From Candidatus Symbiopectobacterium sp. NZEC151 (GTDB taxonomy: Bacteria > Pseudomonadota > Gammaproteobacteria > Enterobacterales > Enterobacteriaceae), in NCBI RefSeq assembly GCF_025962655.1, contig NZ_JAGFPE010000001.1:930001-994000 (forward strand): 64,000 nucleotides of DNA, written 5' to 3'. Each line of letters begins with the position of its first letter. Position 1 is the stretch's first letter. The notes beneath the pieces are model-generated. The model did not search any database, had not been told where the DNA came from, and was given only the letters and a program-made list of their open reading frames with translations. The translations under genes were made by a program, and so were the position numbers. Below are positions 1 to 9,506 of the stretch, in pieces.

Positions 1-996
1 ATTCGCCAGCAATACCGCAAATGCGATGCCATCCGGGTATCCACCGTAGGTACGGATCAGCCACACCAGCAGTCCAATCAGCGCGCCAAACAATAAACGC
101 CCTTTGTTGGTGGTGGAGGCGGTCACGGGATCGGTGGCGATAAAAAAAGCACCGAGCATGGTGGCACCGGAGAACAGGTGCAACAGCGGGGGTGCGGCTT
201 TTTCCGGCATCAGTAACCAACCGAGCGCGGCGCACAGCAGCAAAGAGAGCAGCATGCTGACGGGAATATGCCAACGAATGGCGCGGGTCAGCAATAACAG
301 GATGCCACCGGAAAGGTACGCCACATTGACCCATTGCCAGCCCACGCCTGCCAGACTCTCCGCAAAGATCGGGTGTTGCAACACTTGGGCAGGGGTTTCC
401 CCGGCCCGCAGGCCAGTTTTGAAGCCATCTAACGGTGTGGCCTGAGTAATGCCATCAATGTTCTGCATTAACCCCTGAATGTGCAAGCCAGCATCGGTCT
501 GTCCGGTGAAAATCACATGCAGCGCATCAATAACGTTGACCGGCGCTACCTGCAATGCGGTGGGCGGCAGCCAACTGGTCATTTGGACCGGAAACGAGAT
601 CAACAGAACCACGTAACCGACCATGGCCGGATTAAACGGGTTGTTTCCCAATCCACCATAAAGTTGTTTGGCGATCACGATGGCGAAAAAAGTGGCCAGC
701 ACCACCATCCACCAGGGCGCTAACGGGGGCAGGCTAACGCCGAGCAAAATGGCGGTTAGCAGCGCAGATTGATCCGCTAGCGTGGTGCGTACTGCAAATT
801 TCCTCAGTGACAACGTCACCGCTTCCGCCGTTAGCGCGGTGACCGAGGCGAGGGCGATTTGTATCAAGGTGCCGACGCCAAAAAACAGGGTCTGGGCAAC
901 GATACCGGGCACACAGGCGAGTATTACCCACAGCATGATGCGCTGGGTGCGCTGATGGTTATGGGTAAAAGGCGAACTTGCGATCTTGAAGGCCAT
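1..996 (-). CDS. rsxD: RsxD/RnfD, membrane subunit of the Rsx electron-transport complex (3' end cut off)
   Basis: Translating the minus strand from the ATG at 996 gives an open frame to the window edge, about 332 codons; the family is about 350 residues, so only the C-terminal tail is missing. The start reads [14 protein letters not shown] and is followed by hydrophobic transmembrane stretches. Near residue 277 lies the motif LFSGATML, which contains the SGAT threonine that carries covalent FMN in RnfD/NqrB proteins. The ATG follows directly on the rsxC stop codon (TAGATG), so the two are translationally coupled. In the family the complex reduces the SoxR iron-sulfur cluster or couples ferredoxin:NAD electron flow to ion transport at the inner membrane. 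rsxG and rsxE would lie beyond the window. A matS site is embedded at 807-819. Confidence 0.95.
   Translation of the reverse strand, partial: MAFKIASSPFTHNHQRTQRIMLWVILACVPGIVAQTLFFGVGTLIQIALASVTALTAEAVTLSLRKFAVRTTLADQSALLTAILLGVSLPPLAPWWMVVLATFFAIVIAKQLYGGLGNNPFNPAMVGYVVLLISFPVQMTSWLPPTALQVAPVNVIDALHVIFTGQTDAGLHIQGLMQNIDGITQATPLDGFKTGLRAGETPAQVLQHPIFAESLAGVGWQWVNVAYLSGGILLLLTRAIRWHIPVSMLLSLLLCAALGWLLMPEKAAPPLLHLFSGATMLGAFFIATDPVTASTTNKGRLLFGALIGLLVWLIRTYGGYPDGIAFAVLLAN
807..819. promoter_or_regulatory. matS site (MatP binding, Ter macrodomain)
   Basis: GTGACAACGTCAC is an exact match to the 13-base matS consensus GTGACRNYGTCAC. It lies inside rsxD, as matS sites often do. It is one of four exact matches in the window. 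Confidence 0.8.
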
Positions 997-3039
997 CTAT
1001 TCCTCGTGAGTGTGGATTAACGCCTGTTCGGCTTTACGTGCTTTAACGCGGGCAATGGCAGCGGCTACGGCGGCCTTGCGTGGGTCGCTGAGATCGGGCT
1101 CGGGTACGGCTTCGGGTTCAGGCGCGGTGACAACCGCTGCTGTGGTGGCGTCTGGTGCCTGCTGGGCTGCTTTTTTAGCTTTAACCCGGGCAATGGCGGC
1201 GGCTACGGCGGCCTTGCGTGGGTCGCTGAGATCGGGCTCGGGCACCGCTTCGGGTTCAGGCGCGGCGACAGCCGCTGCTGAGATAGCGTCTGGTGCCTGC
1301 TGGGCCGCTTTTTTAGCTTTAACCCGAGCGATAGCCGCAGCTACCGCAGCCTGTCGCGGATCCTCTGGCGCGGTTGCAACCGGTTGGGCTTGTTCAGCCT
1401 CGGCCTGTATCCGTTGCATTTCTCGCGCCTGGGTTTTTCGTGCTTCGCGCGCCGCGATGACCGCGCTGTTATCCGGCGTGTGATCGGGGTGTATCGCAAT
1501 CGGGGCAAGCGCTTCAGTAAGCGTATTTTTGCTGCGCACGCGCTCCAGCGCAGCCTGCACGGCCTGTTTATCGGTGGTGGAAACCGTAGCAGCGGCTTGC
1601 TGATGGCGCCGTTCGCGTGCCGCTTTTTCTCGCTCCAGACGCAGCTGTTTCGCATCAAAACGCGCTTTTGCCTGATGTGCGCGCGATGCCTCAAGATCGA
1701 TGGCGCGGATTTCGGCCTTTTCCTGACGATAGTATTGCACCAACGGAATATTGCTCGGGCAGACATAAGCACAGGCACCGCATTCAATGCAGTCAAACAA
1801 ATGGTGCGCGCGCGCCTTTTCATGCTCCTGCCCACGGCTGAACCAGTAAAGCTGCTGTGGCAACAGGCCTGCCGGACAGGCGTCAGCGCATTTACTGCAC
1901 CGAATGCAGGATTGCTCTTGCTCGGGCACCTGCATTTCGCTCACTGACGGCGCCAGAATACAGTTGCTGATTTTGACAATCGGAACGTCGAGCGCGGGCA
2001 GGGTGAAGCCCATCAGCGGCCCGCCCATGACAACCATCGGGGTTTTGTTTTCGGCATGAAACCCGGCCTGCTTCAGCAAGTGGCGCACTGGCGTACCGAG
2101 GCGCGCCCACACATTGCCCGGTTGACGCAGGGCTTCCCCGGTCAGGGTAACCACCCGCTCCGTCAAGGCTTCGCCGTCGATCACCGCACGTTTGATGGCA
2201 TAAGCGGTACCAACGTTTTGCATCAATACGCCGATGGAGGCAGAGTGTTTATCAAACGGCACTTCCTTACCGGTCAAAATCTTGGTGAGCTGCTTGGCAC
2301 CGCCGGAAGGGTATTTGGTGGGAACCACACGTAACCGGATGTCCGCGCGATCGGCCAGTGCATGACGCAGTGCCTGAATCGCCTCCGGCTTATTGTCTTC
2401 AATGCCGATCAAGGTCCGTTCAGGAGAAAGCAAATGCATCAGGATCTCAATCCCTTGCACAATCTCATCGGCATACTCTTGCATCAACCGGTCGTCGGCG
2501 GTGATATAAGGCTCACATTCAGCGGCGTTGATGATCAGCGTCGCGATACCGCGCAGCCCGCCTTTGAGTTTGGCCGAGGTCGGGAAGCCTGCGCCACCCA
2601 GACCGGCGATGCCTGCCTGATGTAAATGCGCGAGCAGGGTATCGATCGAATGCTGCTGATAATCAGGAAAACACTGCCTATCGCACCAGCGATCTTCCCC
2701 GTCAGGAATAATAATGATGCTTAACTCCGGCAAGGCCGAAGGGTGTGCCGTCATGTGCGGACGGATGGCATGTACGGTGCCGGAGGTGGGGGCGTGCACC
2801 GGCAGCATACGTCCCGTGCCGCGCGTCAGGGGTTGACCGCGCAGTACGCGATCGCCGACGTTCACGCAAAGTTCGCCTTCCGGCCCGAGGTGCTGTTTTA
2901 GTGGAATGATAAACTGTTCCGGCAGCGGAATGTGACGCATCGGCACGCGGCTGGATTGGGTTTTCATCTCCGGCGGATGAATGCCACCGTCGAAATCCCA
3001 AATTCTCTCTTTACGAAACAGGTTTAACAGCTTAAGCAT
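997..3039 (-). CDS. rsxC: RsxC/RnfC, peripheral NADH/iron-sulfur subunit
   Basis: 680-residue homologue of RnfC, the peripheral subunit that carries the NADH/FMN site and passes electrons to the membrane part. The N-terminal half holds the glycine-rich segment [19 protein letters not shown] (about 143-161). Two 4Fe-4S motifs follow: [12 protein letters not shown] at about 378 and [12 protein letters not shown] at about 417. Beyond residue 440 the protein becomes an Ala/Lys/Arg/Glu-rich tail that ends in a 46-residue tandem repeat ([18 protein letters not shown] followed by an [13 protein letters not shown] linker). The start codon overlaps the rsxB stop by 8 bases. RnfC tails vary greatly in length between species, so the repeat is probably evolving fast. 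An open frame on the opposite strand here is a low-complexity shadow. Confidence 0.97.
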   Translation of the reverse strand: MLKLLNLFRKERIWDFDGGIHPPEMKTQSSRVPMRHIPLPEQFIIPLKQHLGPEGELCVNVGDRVLRGQPLTRGTGRMLPVHAPTSGTVHAIRPHMTAHPSALPELSIIIIPDGEDRWCDRQCFPDYQQHSIDTLLAHLHQAGIAGLGGAGFPTSAKLKGGLRGIATLIINAAECEPYITADDRLMQEYADEIVQGIEILMHLLSPERTLIGIEDNKPEAIQALRHALADRADIRLRVVPTKYPSGGAKQLTKILTGKEVPFDKHSASIGVLMQNVGTAYAIKRAVIDGEALTERVVTLTGEALRQPGNVWARLGTPVRHLLKQAGFHAENKTPMVVMGGPLMGFTLPALDVPIVKISNCILAPSVSEMQVPEQEQSCIRCSKCADACPAGLLPQQLYWFSRGQEHEKARAHHLFDCIECGACAYVCPSNIPLVQYYRQEKAEIRAIDLEASRAHQAKARFDAKQLRLEREKAARERRHQQAAATVSTTDKQAVQAALERVRSKNTLTEALAPIAIHPDHTPDNSAVIAAREARKTQAREMQRIQAEAEQAQPVATAPEDPRQAAVAAAIARVKAKKAAQQAPDAISAAAVAAPEPEAVPEPDLSDPRKAAVAAAIARVKAKKAAQQAPDATTAAVVTAPEPEAVPEPDLSDPRKAAVAAAIARVKARKAEQALIHTHEE
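1041..1361. repeat. 138-bp tandem repeat in the 3' part of rsxC
   Basis: Two near-identical units (1041-1178 and 1179-1316) are followed by the start of a third, more diverged unit. The period is 138 bases, exactly 46 codons, so copy-number change keeps the frame. The encoded unit begins [20 protein letters not shown] and ends with a proline/glutamate-rich linker. Confidence 0.9.
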
Positions 3040-3610
3040 GATGTTCTACTTGGATAAGGCGAACCGGAATGGTCTCGAGATCCCATTTCCAGTTGGACGT
3101 CGTGGTGGCTACCGGGCGCAGTTCGATGCAGTCTGTCGGGCAAGGGGCGACACAGAGATCGCAGCCGGTACAGAGATCGCTCACCACGGTGTGCACGGCG
3201 CGGGTGGTGCCAATAATGGCGTCAACCGGGCAGGCTTGAATACATTTGGTGCAGCCGATGCAGTTGCTTTCATCGATCCAGGCCACTTTGAGTGCCGGTT
3301 GCAGCTCCGGCGCGTCACCATCGAGCGGCTGCGGGTCAATATTGAGTTTCTCGGCCAGCTTCAACATCATGGCCTCACCGCCGGGGACGCATTTGTTGAT
3401 CTGCTCACCGTTCAAGGCTACGGCTTCGGCATAAGGACGGCAACCCGGATAGCCGCATTGACCACATTGGCTTTGCGGCAGCATGGCTTCGACCTGTTCG
3501 ACGATAGGGTCGGCGTCAACGTGAAAACGGCGTGAGGCAAAACCAAGAATCAAGCCGGAAACCAGCGCCAGCACACTCAACGCGGCAATCGCAATCCAAA
3601 TGGCATTCAT
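3032..3610 (-). CDS. rsxB: RsxB/RnfB, ferredoxin-like subunit
   Basis: 192 residues. One N-terminal membrane helix ([20 protein letters not shown]) is followed by the cysteine cluster [15 protein letters not shown] of the Fe-S domain, then two 4Fe-4S ferredoxin motifs, [12 protein letters not shown] and [12 protein letters not shown]. This is the usual RnfB order. The ATG shares one base with the rsxA stop (TAATG), and the stop overlaps rsxC, so A, B and C form one tightly coupled transcription unit. RnfB relays electrons from RnfC or ferredoxin to the membrane core of the complex. Confidence 0.97.
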   Translation of the reverse strand: MNAIWIAIAALSVLALVSGLILGFASRRFHVDADPIVEQVEAMLPQSQCGQCGYPGCRPYAEAVALNGEQINKCVPGGEAMMLKLAEKLNIDPQPLDGDAPELQPALKVAWIDESNCIGCTKCIQACPVDAIIGTTRAVHTVVSDLCTGCDLCVAPCPTDCIELRPVATTTSNWKWDLETIPVRLIQVEHHA

Positions 3611-4191
3611 TAGAATTTCACCAACCCGGTAAAGCCCATAAACGCGAGCGACATCAACCCAGCGGTGACCAATGCAATCGATGATCCGCGAAACGGCGCA
3701 GGCACATCCGACACGGCAATGCGTTCACGAATGGCGGCGAACAACACCATCACCAGAGAGAAGCCAGCGGCGGCGCTGAAGCCATAGACCGTTGATTGCA
3801 AGAAATTATGTGACAGGTTGACGCTGATCAGCGCAACGCCCAGCACGGCGCAGTTGGTGGTGATCAGCGGCAGGAAAATCCCCAGCAGGCGATAGAGTTC
3901 CGGGCTGGTTTTGCGCACGGCCAGTTCGGTGAACTGCACCACGACCGCCAGGATCAGAATAAAGGCCATGGTACGCAGGTAGACAATCCCGAGCGGCAGC
4001 AGCACGTACTCGTTCACCAGCCAGGAGAACATCGAGCCGAGCGTCATGACGAAGGTTGTTGCCAACCCCATGCCAATGGCGGTTTCCAGTTTCTTGGACA
4101 CGCCCATAAAGGGGCAGAGCCCGAGAAATTTCACCAGAACAAAATTGTTCACCAGCAGCGTGCTGACGAAAAGAAGTAGATAGTCGGTCAT
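3610..4191 (-). CDS. rsxA: RsxA/RnfA, integral membrane subunit
   Basis: 193 residues from the ATG at 4191 ([34 protein letters not shown]), highly hydrophobic with about six membrane helices, matching RnfA/NqrE length and sequence. A longer open frame extends upstream, but those 28 codons are not conserved, and an AGG Shine-Dalgarno sits just before 4191. First gene of the rsx operon. It is an inner-membrane core subunit with conserved cysteines; in the Rnf/Nqr structures RnfA and RnfE coordinate an iron centre within the membrane. The 199 bases between here and cnu hold no gene I can support. Confidence 0.96.
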   Translation of the reverse strand: MTDYLLLFVSTLLVNNFVLVKFLGLCPFMGVSKKLETAIGMGLATTFVMTLGSMFSWLVNEYVLLPLGIVYLRTMAFILILAVVVQFTELAVRKTSPELYRLLGIFLPLITTNCAVLGVALISVNLSHNFLQSTVYGFSAAAGFSLVMVLFAAIRERIAVSDVPAPFRGSSIALVTAGLMSLAFMGFTGLVKF

Positions 4192-4390
4192 TACAATGCC
4201 TAAAAAATAAAACCGGACCATTATCCGGCATTGCAAGGCTTTCGACAACACACCCAGAATAGGGATATTCACCAAAAGCGGATATTTACCCCGCAGTTGG
4301 CAGGGTAAACCGGCATAGTGAAAGCCTTTTAGGCAAGTAACGCAAGGTGTGAGTAAACAGGCCGCACAGGAAACGACCGGTTGCCGGGCA

Positions 4391-4606
4391 TTAAAGCACG
4401 AAACGCCAGACGGATTTGGGAATACAACCGAGGTCGTACAGTCTTCCCCCCGAAGAGAGTTCTGCGCGACGGTGATCGGCAGCGCGTGACATACTGATAA
4501 TCTCCTTATTATCCGTCAGCGAATAATTCAAATGGTCGTAGAGTTTTTCAAGGCTGTCCAGAGTGTTCACTTTGCGAAACTTGAGTAAGTATTCAGCAGT
4601 GGTCAT
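4391..4606 (-). CDS. cnu: Cnu/YdgT, Hha-family H-NS modulator
   Basis: 71 residues, [20 protein letters not shown] onward, with the family signature [20 protein letters not shown]. Length and sequence fit E. coli Cnu (YdgT). I chose the internal ATG at 4606 because the family begins there; the longer frame upstream is not conserved. Hha/Cnu proteins have no DNA-binding domain of their own. They associate with H-NS or StpA on AT-rich DNA and strengthen silencing of horizontally acquired genes. This is relevant here because several AT-rich effector-like genes lie in the same window. Cnu was also named for binding an oriC sequence (cnb). As in E. coli, it sits just upstream of the rsx operon on the same strand. 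Confidence 0.95.
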   Translation of the reverse strand: MTTAEYLLKFRKVNTLDSLEKLYDHLNYSLTDNKEIISMSRAADHRRAELSSGGRLYDLGCIPKSVWRFVL

Positions 4607-4698
4607 GATTTTTAATTTAATAATTATGTGGGTAGGGGATTTCAGTATATGCCAGAGAAAACAGGTGTCTAGCGCAATAGGAATTATGAATGAGAGGT

Positions 4699-4725
4699 GG
4701 AACCCGATCTTGATAATCGGGTTCC
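4699..4725 (-). terminator. Hairpin after araA, probable araBA terminator
   Basis: Perfect 10-bp inverted repeat (GGAACCCGAT / ATCGGGTTCC, loop 7) about ten bases past the araA stop. The downstream sequence on the minus strand is only moderately T-rich, so it may be a processing or weak termination hairpin. Confidence 0.6.
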
Positions 4726-4735
4726 GTGCTACCAC

Positions 4736-6241
4736 TTAGCGTGAGGTGAGTTTGTAGTACATGTCATTCCAACGCAGTGCGTCTTTGAATGCCGGAATGC
4801 GGGTTTCGTTATCAATCACCAGCAGTTCGATGTGATTTATCTCTGCATAGAGCCGCAGGTAATCCAGATCTAACGCCTGACTGAATACCGTATGGTGCGC
4901 GCCGCCCGCCAGAATCCAGGCTTCGGCAGCCTCTTCCAGCGACGGTTGTGCCTGCCAGATAGCCCGGGCAACCGGTAGTTTGGGCAAGGGGTGCGGCTGC
5001 TCGATGGTATCCACCACGTTGACCAACATACGGAAACGATCGCCCATGTCGATGACGCTGGCATTGAGCGCCGGGCCCGCCGGGGTGGAGAAGATCAGCC
5101 GTGCTGGATCGGCTTTGCCACCGATGCCCAGATGTTGCGCATCCAGTATCGGTTTCGCCTCTTTCGCGATGCTTGGGCACACTTCCAGCATATGGGAACC
5201 TACCACCAAATTGTTACCGTGGACAAAATGGTAGGTATAATCCTCCATAAATGAGGTGCCGCCTGGCAAGCCTTCTGCCATCACTTTCATGATGCGCAGC
5301 AGTGCCGCCGTTTTCCAATCGCCTTCGCCGCCAAAGCCATAGCCTTTTTGCATCAGGCGCTGTACCGACAGACCGGGCAACTGCTTAAGCCCATAAAGGT
5401 TTTCAAAATCGGTGGTGAAGGCGCGATAACCGCCTTGCTCCAGAAAACGGGTGAGCCCCAGTTCAATTTGCGCGGCATCCAGCAGATTCTGGCGGTTAGG
5501 GCCGTTGAGTTTGACAGCGTCGGTTAACTGGTAGCTGGCCTCATACTCGTCGATCAGCGCGTCGATATCCCCTTTGCTGACCGCATCCACTTCACCGGTA
5601 AGATCGCCCAATCCCCAGGCGCTGACGGAATAACCGAATTGGATTTGTGCCCCCACTTTATCCCCTTCGGTTACTGCCACTTCCCGCATGTTATCGCCAA
5701 AGCGAGCCACCTTAAGCTGTTTGCTTTCCGCAATGGCGGCGGCAACGCGCATCCATTTGGCAATACGTTGGTGGGCGTTTTTGTCCTTCCAGTGGCCGAC
5801 CGCAACCTGATGCGATTGGCGCATACGCGCGCCGATAAACCCGAACTCACGCCCGCCGTGTGCGGTCTGGTTCAGGTTCATGAAATCCATGTCCATGGTG
5901 TCCCAGGGGATTTCCGCATTGAACTGGGTGTGGAACTGCATCAGCGGTTTGGTGAGTACGCTCAGTCCGGCAATCCACATTTTGGCGGGAGAGAAGGTGT
6001 GTAACCACACCAGCAAACCGATACAGCTATCCTGATAGTTGGCGTCGCGACACAGCGCCAGAATTTCGTCGGGCGATTTGGCGACCGGCTTGAGCACCAG
6101 TTTTACCGGCAGTCCGGCATCCTGATTCAGCCCTTGCACCACTTTTTCAGCATTCTCTTTTACCTGACGTAAGGTTTCCGGGCCATAGAGATGTTGACTG
6201 CCAATGACAAACCAGACTTCACGCTGTTGTAAATTCCCCAT
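4736..6241 (-). CDS. araA: L-arabinose isomerase
   Basis: 501 residues. Converts L-arabinose to L-ribulose in the cytoplasm. The sequence follows E. coli AraA along its whole length: [19 protein letters not shown] at the N-terminus, [15 protein letters not shown] and [10 protein letters not shown] containing the metal-binding glutamates, then [12 protein letters not shown] and GGAHHTVFS with the metal-binding histidines. I chose the ATG at 6241, preceded by AGGAG at 5-base spacing; a start six codons upstream would overlap that Shine-Dalgarno. It is 48 bases after araB in the same operon. The usual third gene, araD, does not follow; the next gene is cnu. Confidence 0.98.
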   Translation of the reverse strand: MGNLQQREVWFVIGSQHLYGPETLRQVKENAEKVVQGLNQDAGLPVKLVLKPVAKSPDEILALCRDANYQDSCIGLLVWLHTFSPAKMWIAGLSVLTKPLMQFHTQFNAEIPWDTMDMDFMNLNQTAHGGREFGFIGARMRQSHQVAVGHWKDKNAHQRIAKWMRVAAAIAESKQLKVARFGDNMREVAVTEGDKVGAQIQFGYSVSAWGLGDLTGEVDAVSKGDIDALIDEYEASYQLTDAVKLNGPNRQNLLDAAQIELGLTRFLEQGGYRAFTTDFENLYGLKQLPGLSVQRLMQKGYGFGGEGDWKTAALLRIMKVMAEGLPGGTSFMEDYTYHFVHGNNLVVGSHMLEVCPSIAKEAKPILDAQHLGIGGKADPARLIFSTPAGPALNASVIDMGDRFRMLVNVVDTIEQPHPLPKLPVARAIWQAQPSLEEAAEAWILAGGAHHTVFSQALDLDYLRLYAEINHIELLVIDNETRIPAFKDALRWNDMYYKLTSR

Positions 6242-6289
6242 GATAACTCCTGCTTGCACGTAGCTTCGAAAACGGAAAATAACCGGTGA

Positions 6290-7975
6290 TCAGTTTGTCG
6301 CTTTACGCTGCGCGGCATACGCAGGCTCGGCGAGACGACACCACTGTTGATAACGTTCATACAGCGCCTGATAGCGGGCCACGCGTGTGGCATCGGGCGT
6401 CAAAGTGCGCTCGATGCGGCTGGCCATGTGGCGCTGCGCGGTCGGAATATCGGGATGTACCCCAGCGGCCACGGCACCGAAGATAGCGGCGCCCAGGGCG
6501 CAGCACTGATCGGAGGCCACGACCTGCAACGGACGATTCATCACATCGGTGCACACTTGCATGATAGTTGGGGATTTGCGGGCGATGCCGCCCAGCGCCA
6601 GCAGGTTTTCCACCGGCACCCCTTGAGATTCGAAACACTCCATAATGGCGCGGGCACCAAAGGCGGTGGCGGCGATAAATCCGCCGAACAACACCGGGGC
6701 ATCCGTCCCCAGGTTGAGATCGGTGATCACGCCTTTCAGTCGCTGATTGGCGAACGGGGTGCGTCGGCCGTTAAACCAGTCCAACACCACCGGCAGATGA
6801 TCGAGTGAGGGATTGTCCGCCCAGCGTTGGGTCAAGGCTTCCAACAGATGGGCTTGCGTTTGTGCCAACTGCGGCTGAAGTTCGGGATGTTGTTGGGCTG
6901 CGAGCTGCAATGACCAGCCTAACAACCGGCCAAACCAGGCATACATATCACCAAACGCCGACTGTCCCGCTTCCAGTCCGACAAATCCGGGCACGACGCT
7001 GCCGTCGACCTGACCGCAGATCCCGGCAACCGGCGTGGTGCCCACGCGATCCTCATCGGCGATCAGAATATCGCAGGTGGAGGTACCGATAACCTTGACC
7101 AAGGTATAGGGCTGTGCGCCCGCGCCAACGGCACCCATGTGGCAGTCAAACGCACCGCCCGCCAGTACGGTGTCGGCGGGAACCCCCAATCGGGTGGCCC
7201 ATTCGGCAGTGATGGTGCCTACCGGCAAATCGGCGGTCCAGGTGTCGGTGAACAGCGGATACTGTAAATGGTCAGTCAGCAGCGGATCGAGCGCGTGGAG
7301 AAAATCTTTCGGCGGCACGCCGCCCCATTCAGGATGCCACAGCGATTTATGTCCGGCGCTGCAACGTCCGCGTTTGATGTTATGGGGCGCTTGAGTCCCC
7401 GAGAGCAGGGCCGGAACCCAGTCACACAGCTCAATCCAGGATACTGCGGCCTGATGCACGGCGCTGTCGGCGCGCGAGACGTGTAAAATCTTGGCCCAGA
7501 ACCATTCAGAGGAGTACACACCACCAATGTATTTGGTGTAGTCGGGGAACTGACCGCTTCGACACAGCGTATTGATAGCTTCTGCTTCTTCAATCGCGGT
7601 GTGATCTTTCCACAGCACAAACATGGCGTTGGGATTGTCGGCAAATTCCGGACGCAGTGCCAACACCTGGCCTTGCTCGTCAATCGGAGCCGGTGTCGAG
7701 CCGGTGGTATCAACGCCAATGGCGCGGATCTGCGCGCGCTGCTCGGGAGTCAACCGCTGCACCACCACCTGCACCGCCTGTTCCAATGCTTCTATATAGT
7801 CGAGTGGATGATGGCGAAATTGATTCTCCGCAGGCAGACAATAGCGTCCTTCCCGCCACCGAGGATAGTAGACCACCTCGGTTTCTAACTCCTGTCCAGA
7901 TTGACAGTCAACGGCCAGTGCGCGCACTGAATCGCTGCCAAAATCCAGGCCGATTACTATTGCACCCGCGTTCAT
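6290..7975 (-). CDS. araB: Ribulokinase
   Basis: 561 residues, FGGY carbohydrate kinase family, close to the 566 of E. coli AraB. Phosphorylates L-ribulose to L-ribulose 5-phosphate. The N-terminal phosphate-binding motif is [18 protein letters not shown]. The C-terminal signature is [21 protein letters not shown], and [14 protein letters not shown] completes the ATP site. Start ATG at 7975 with AGGAG eight bases upstream. First gene of the minus-strand araBA unit, divergent from araFGH-araC across a 441-base control region. Its product needs L-ribulose-5-phosphate 4-epimerase (AraD), which is not encoded in this cluster. Confidence 0.97.
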   Translation of the reverse strand: MNAGAIVIGLDFGSDSVRALAVDCQSGQELETEVVYYPRWREGRYCLPAENQFRHHPLDYIEALEQAVQVVVQRLTPEQRAQIRAIGVDTTGSTPAPIDEQGQVLALRPEFADNPNAMFVLWKDHTAIEEAEAINTLCRSGQFPDYTKYIGGVYSSEWFWAKILHVSRADSAVHQAAVSWIELCDWVPALLSGTQAPHNIKRGRCSAGHKSLWHPEWGGVPPKDFLHALDPLLTDHLQYPLFTDTWTADLPVGTITAEWATRLGVPADTVLAGGAFDCHMGAVGAGAQPYTLVKVIGTSTCDILIADEDRVGTTPVAGICGQVDGSVVPGFVGLEAGQSAFGDMYAWFGRLLGWSLQLAAQQHPELQPQLAQTQAHLLEALTQRWADNPSLDHLPVVLDWFNGRRTPFANQRLKGVITDLNLGTDAPVLFGGFIAATAFGARAIMECFESQGVPVENLLALGGIARKSPTIMQVCTDVMNRPLQVVASDQCCALGAAIFGAVAAGVHPDIPTAQRHMASRIERTLTPDATRVARYQALYERYQQWCRLAEPAYAAQRKATN

Positions 7976-8126
7976 CGTTCAGCTCCTGTTGTTGCGTCAC
8001 TGTGGGGGTGTGGATCGCGCTTAAAAGTGCGTGTTGTCATGGGACGGGATAAGCGGGAACGCACATTCCGGATGCACATACGATAATCAGCAGAAAAGCG
8101 CGCAGTGAGGAGGGGTTAGCTGGAAG

Positions 8127-8145
8127 TATGCATTTTTCTGCCACC
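8127..8145. promoter_or_regulatory. Possible AraC half-site
   Basis: TATGCATTTTTCTGCCA resembles the E. coli araI1 element TAGCATTTTTATCCATA, sharing the GCATTTTT core and a CCA a few bases on. The position next to the CRP-like site fits, but it is a single imperfect half-site. Confidence 0.4.
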
Positions 8146-8156
8146 TGTCATGATTT

Positions 8157-8172
8157 TGTGACATCAATCAAA
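8157..8172. promoter_or_regulatory. CRP-like site in the ara control region
   Basis: TGTGACATCAATCAAA matches TGTGA-N6-TCACA in the left arm completely and in three of five bases (TCA) of the right arm. The context, a divergent sugar operon, makes catabolite control likely. Confidence 0.5.
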
Positions 8173-8416
8173 GGTTAATGGCTGGTTAAATTCGCTAAAT
8201 CTATGCACAAACCTGTCATTGTTTCGGGATGTGATAACGCTCTAGATTCTCGCGCAAAATACCCGCTACAAATACAGCGTCTGAATGTTGCACTGTGGAG
8301 GATAAATACTAAGTCCGTGTTTTTTCTCTAACCAGATTGAATGTGTCTTACCGAGAGTGATAACGCAGGCTGTGCCGAGCAACCTGCAAAAAAGAGAACC
8401 CCTACCGGAGAACATC

Positions 8417-9400
8417 ATGCATAAATTCACTAAGGTGCTGGCTGCCATCGGACTGGCGACAGTTATGTCACAATCAGCTATGGCTGAAAATCTTAAGCTG
8501 GGGTTTCTGGTGAAACAACCGGAAGAACCCTGGTTCCAAACTGAATGGAAATTTGCCGATCAGGCCGGGAAAGATCTTGGCTTTGACGTGATTAAAATTG
8601 CAGTGCCCGATGGCGAGAAAACGCTGAACGCGATTGATAGCCTGGCGGCCAGCGGCGCGAAGGGGTTTGTTATCTGTACGCCAGACCCTAAATTGGGGCC
8701 AGCCATTATCGCCAAGGCACGCAGCTATGACTTGAAAGTCATAGCGGTGGACGATCAGTTCGTTAACGCCAAAGGTGAGCCGATGGATACGGTGCCATTA
8801 GTGATGATGGCAGCGACCAAAATCGGTGAGCGTCAGGGTGAAGAACTCTGGAAAGAGATGAACAAACGCGGCTGGAAAGTCGATGAAACCGGGGTGATGG
8901 CGATCACCGCCAACGAACTGGATACCGCACGCCGTCGTACCTCCGGCTCAATGGAAGCGCTGAAAGTCGCGGGCTTCCCGGAAAAACAGATCTATCAGAT
9001 TCCGACCAAATCCAACGATATCCCCGGTGCCTTTGACGCCGCCAACTCGCTGCTGGTGCAGCATCCGAAAGTGAAAAACTGGCTGATTATCGGCATGAAC
9101 GATAACACCGTACTGGGTGGCGTGCGTGCGACAGAAGGTCAGGGCTTTAAAGCGCCTAACGTGATTGGTATTGGTATCAACGGTGTGGATGCGGTGAATG
9201 AATTGTCCAAAGGGCAAGCCACCGGATTCTTCGGTTCGCTGCTGCCAAGCCCGGACGTTCACGGCTACAAGAGTATCCAAATGCTGAATGAGTGGGTGAC
9301 CAAAGGGGTTGAACCGCAGAAATTCACGGAAGTGACCGATGTGGTGCTGATTACGCGCGAAAACTTCAAAGAAGAGTTGAAGAAAAAAGGCTTGATGTAA
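8417..9400 (+). CDS. araF: L-arabinose periplasmic binding protein
   Basis: 327 residues; E. coli AraF has 329. The start is the ATG at 8417 behind CGGAG. It opens a signal peptide (MHKFTKVLAAIGLATVMSQSAMA) with cleavage before ENLKLGFLVKQPEEPWFQTEW. Codons upstream of this ATG are not conserved. The mature protein has the type I periplasmic binding fold and delivers L-arabinose to AraG/AraH. First gene of araFGH-araC. A strong hairpin follows the stop codon, a usual device for making more binding protein than transporter from one transcript. Confidence 0.97.
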   Translation: MHKFTKVLAAIGLATVMSQSAMAENLKLGFLVKQPEEPWFQTEWKFADQAGKDLGFDVIKIAVPDGEKTLNAIDSLAASGAKGFVICTPDPKLGPAIIAKARSYDLKVIAVDDQFVNAKGEPMDTVPLVMMAATKIGERQGEELWKEMNKRGWKVDETGVMAITANELDTARRRTSGSMEALKVAGFPEKQIYQIPTKSNDIPGAFDAANSLLVQHPKVKNWLIIGMNDNTVLGGVRATEGQGFKAPNVIGIGINGVDAVNELSKGQATGFFGSLLPSPDVHGYKSIQMLNEWVTKGVEPQKFTEVTDVVLITRENFKEELKKKGLM

Positions 9401-9407
9401 CCACGGT

Positions 9408-9434
9408 GATACCGCCTCGAAGTGAGGCGGTATC
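9408..9434 (+). other. Intercistronic hairpin between araF and araG
   Basis: Perfect 11-bp inverted repeat (GATACCGCCTC / GAGGCGGTATC) with a 5-base loop directly after araF. No T-run follows. It more likely stabilises the araF message or partly attenuates araGH than acts as a full terminator. Confidence 0.75.
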
Positions 9435-9506
9435 GTTAATCGTGTCACCCAATCTTGACTGTGACGACCCCTTGCTGGCAAGGGTGTCCTCGTGTGGAGC
9501 ACTACG

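Larger units (their letters stand above)
7976..8416. promoter_or_regulatory. Divergent control region of araBA and araFGH-araC
   Basis: No gene is supported in these 441 bases. They separate divergent arabinose operons and contain a CRP-like site (8157-8172) and an AraC half-site-like element (8127-8145), an arrangement like E. coli ara promoters. The araF Shine-Dalgarno (CGGAG) lies at the right edge. Confidence 0.7.

Noticed and set aside
1010-1483. 157-codon open frame on the plus strand opposite the rsxC repeats
   Set aside because: Low-complexity Ala/Arg/Ser shadow of the repeat region; no Shine-Dalgarno or family.
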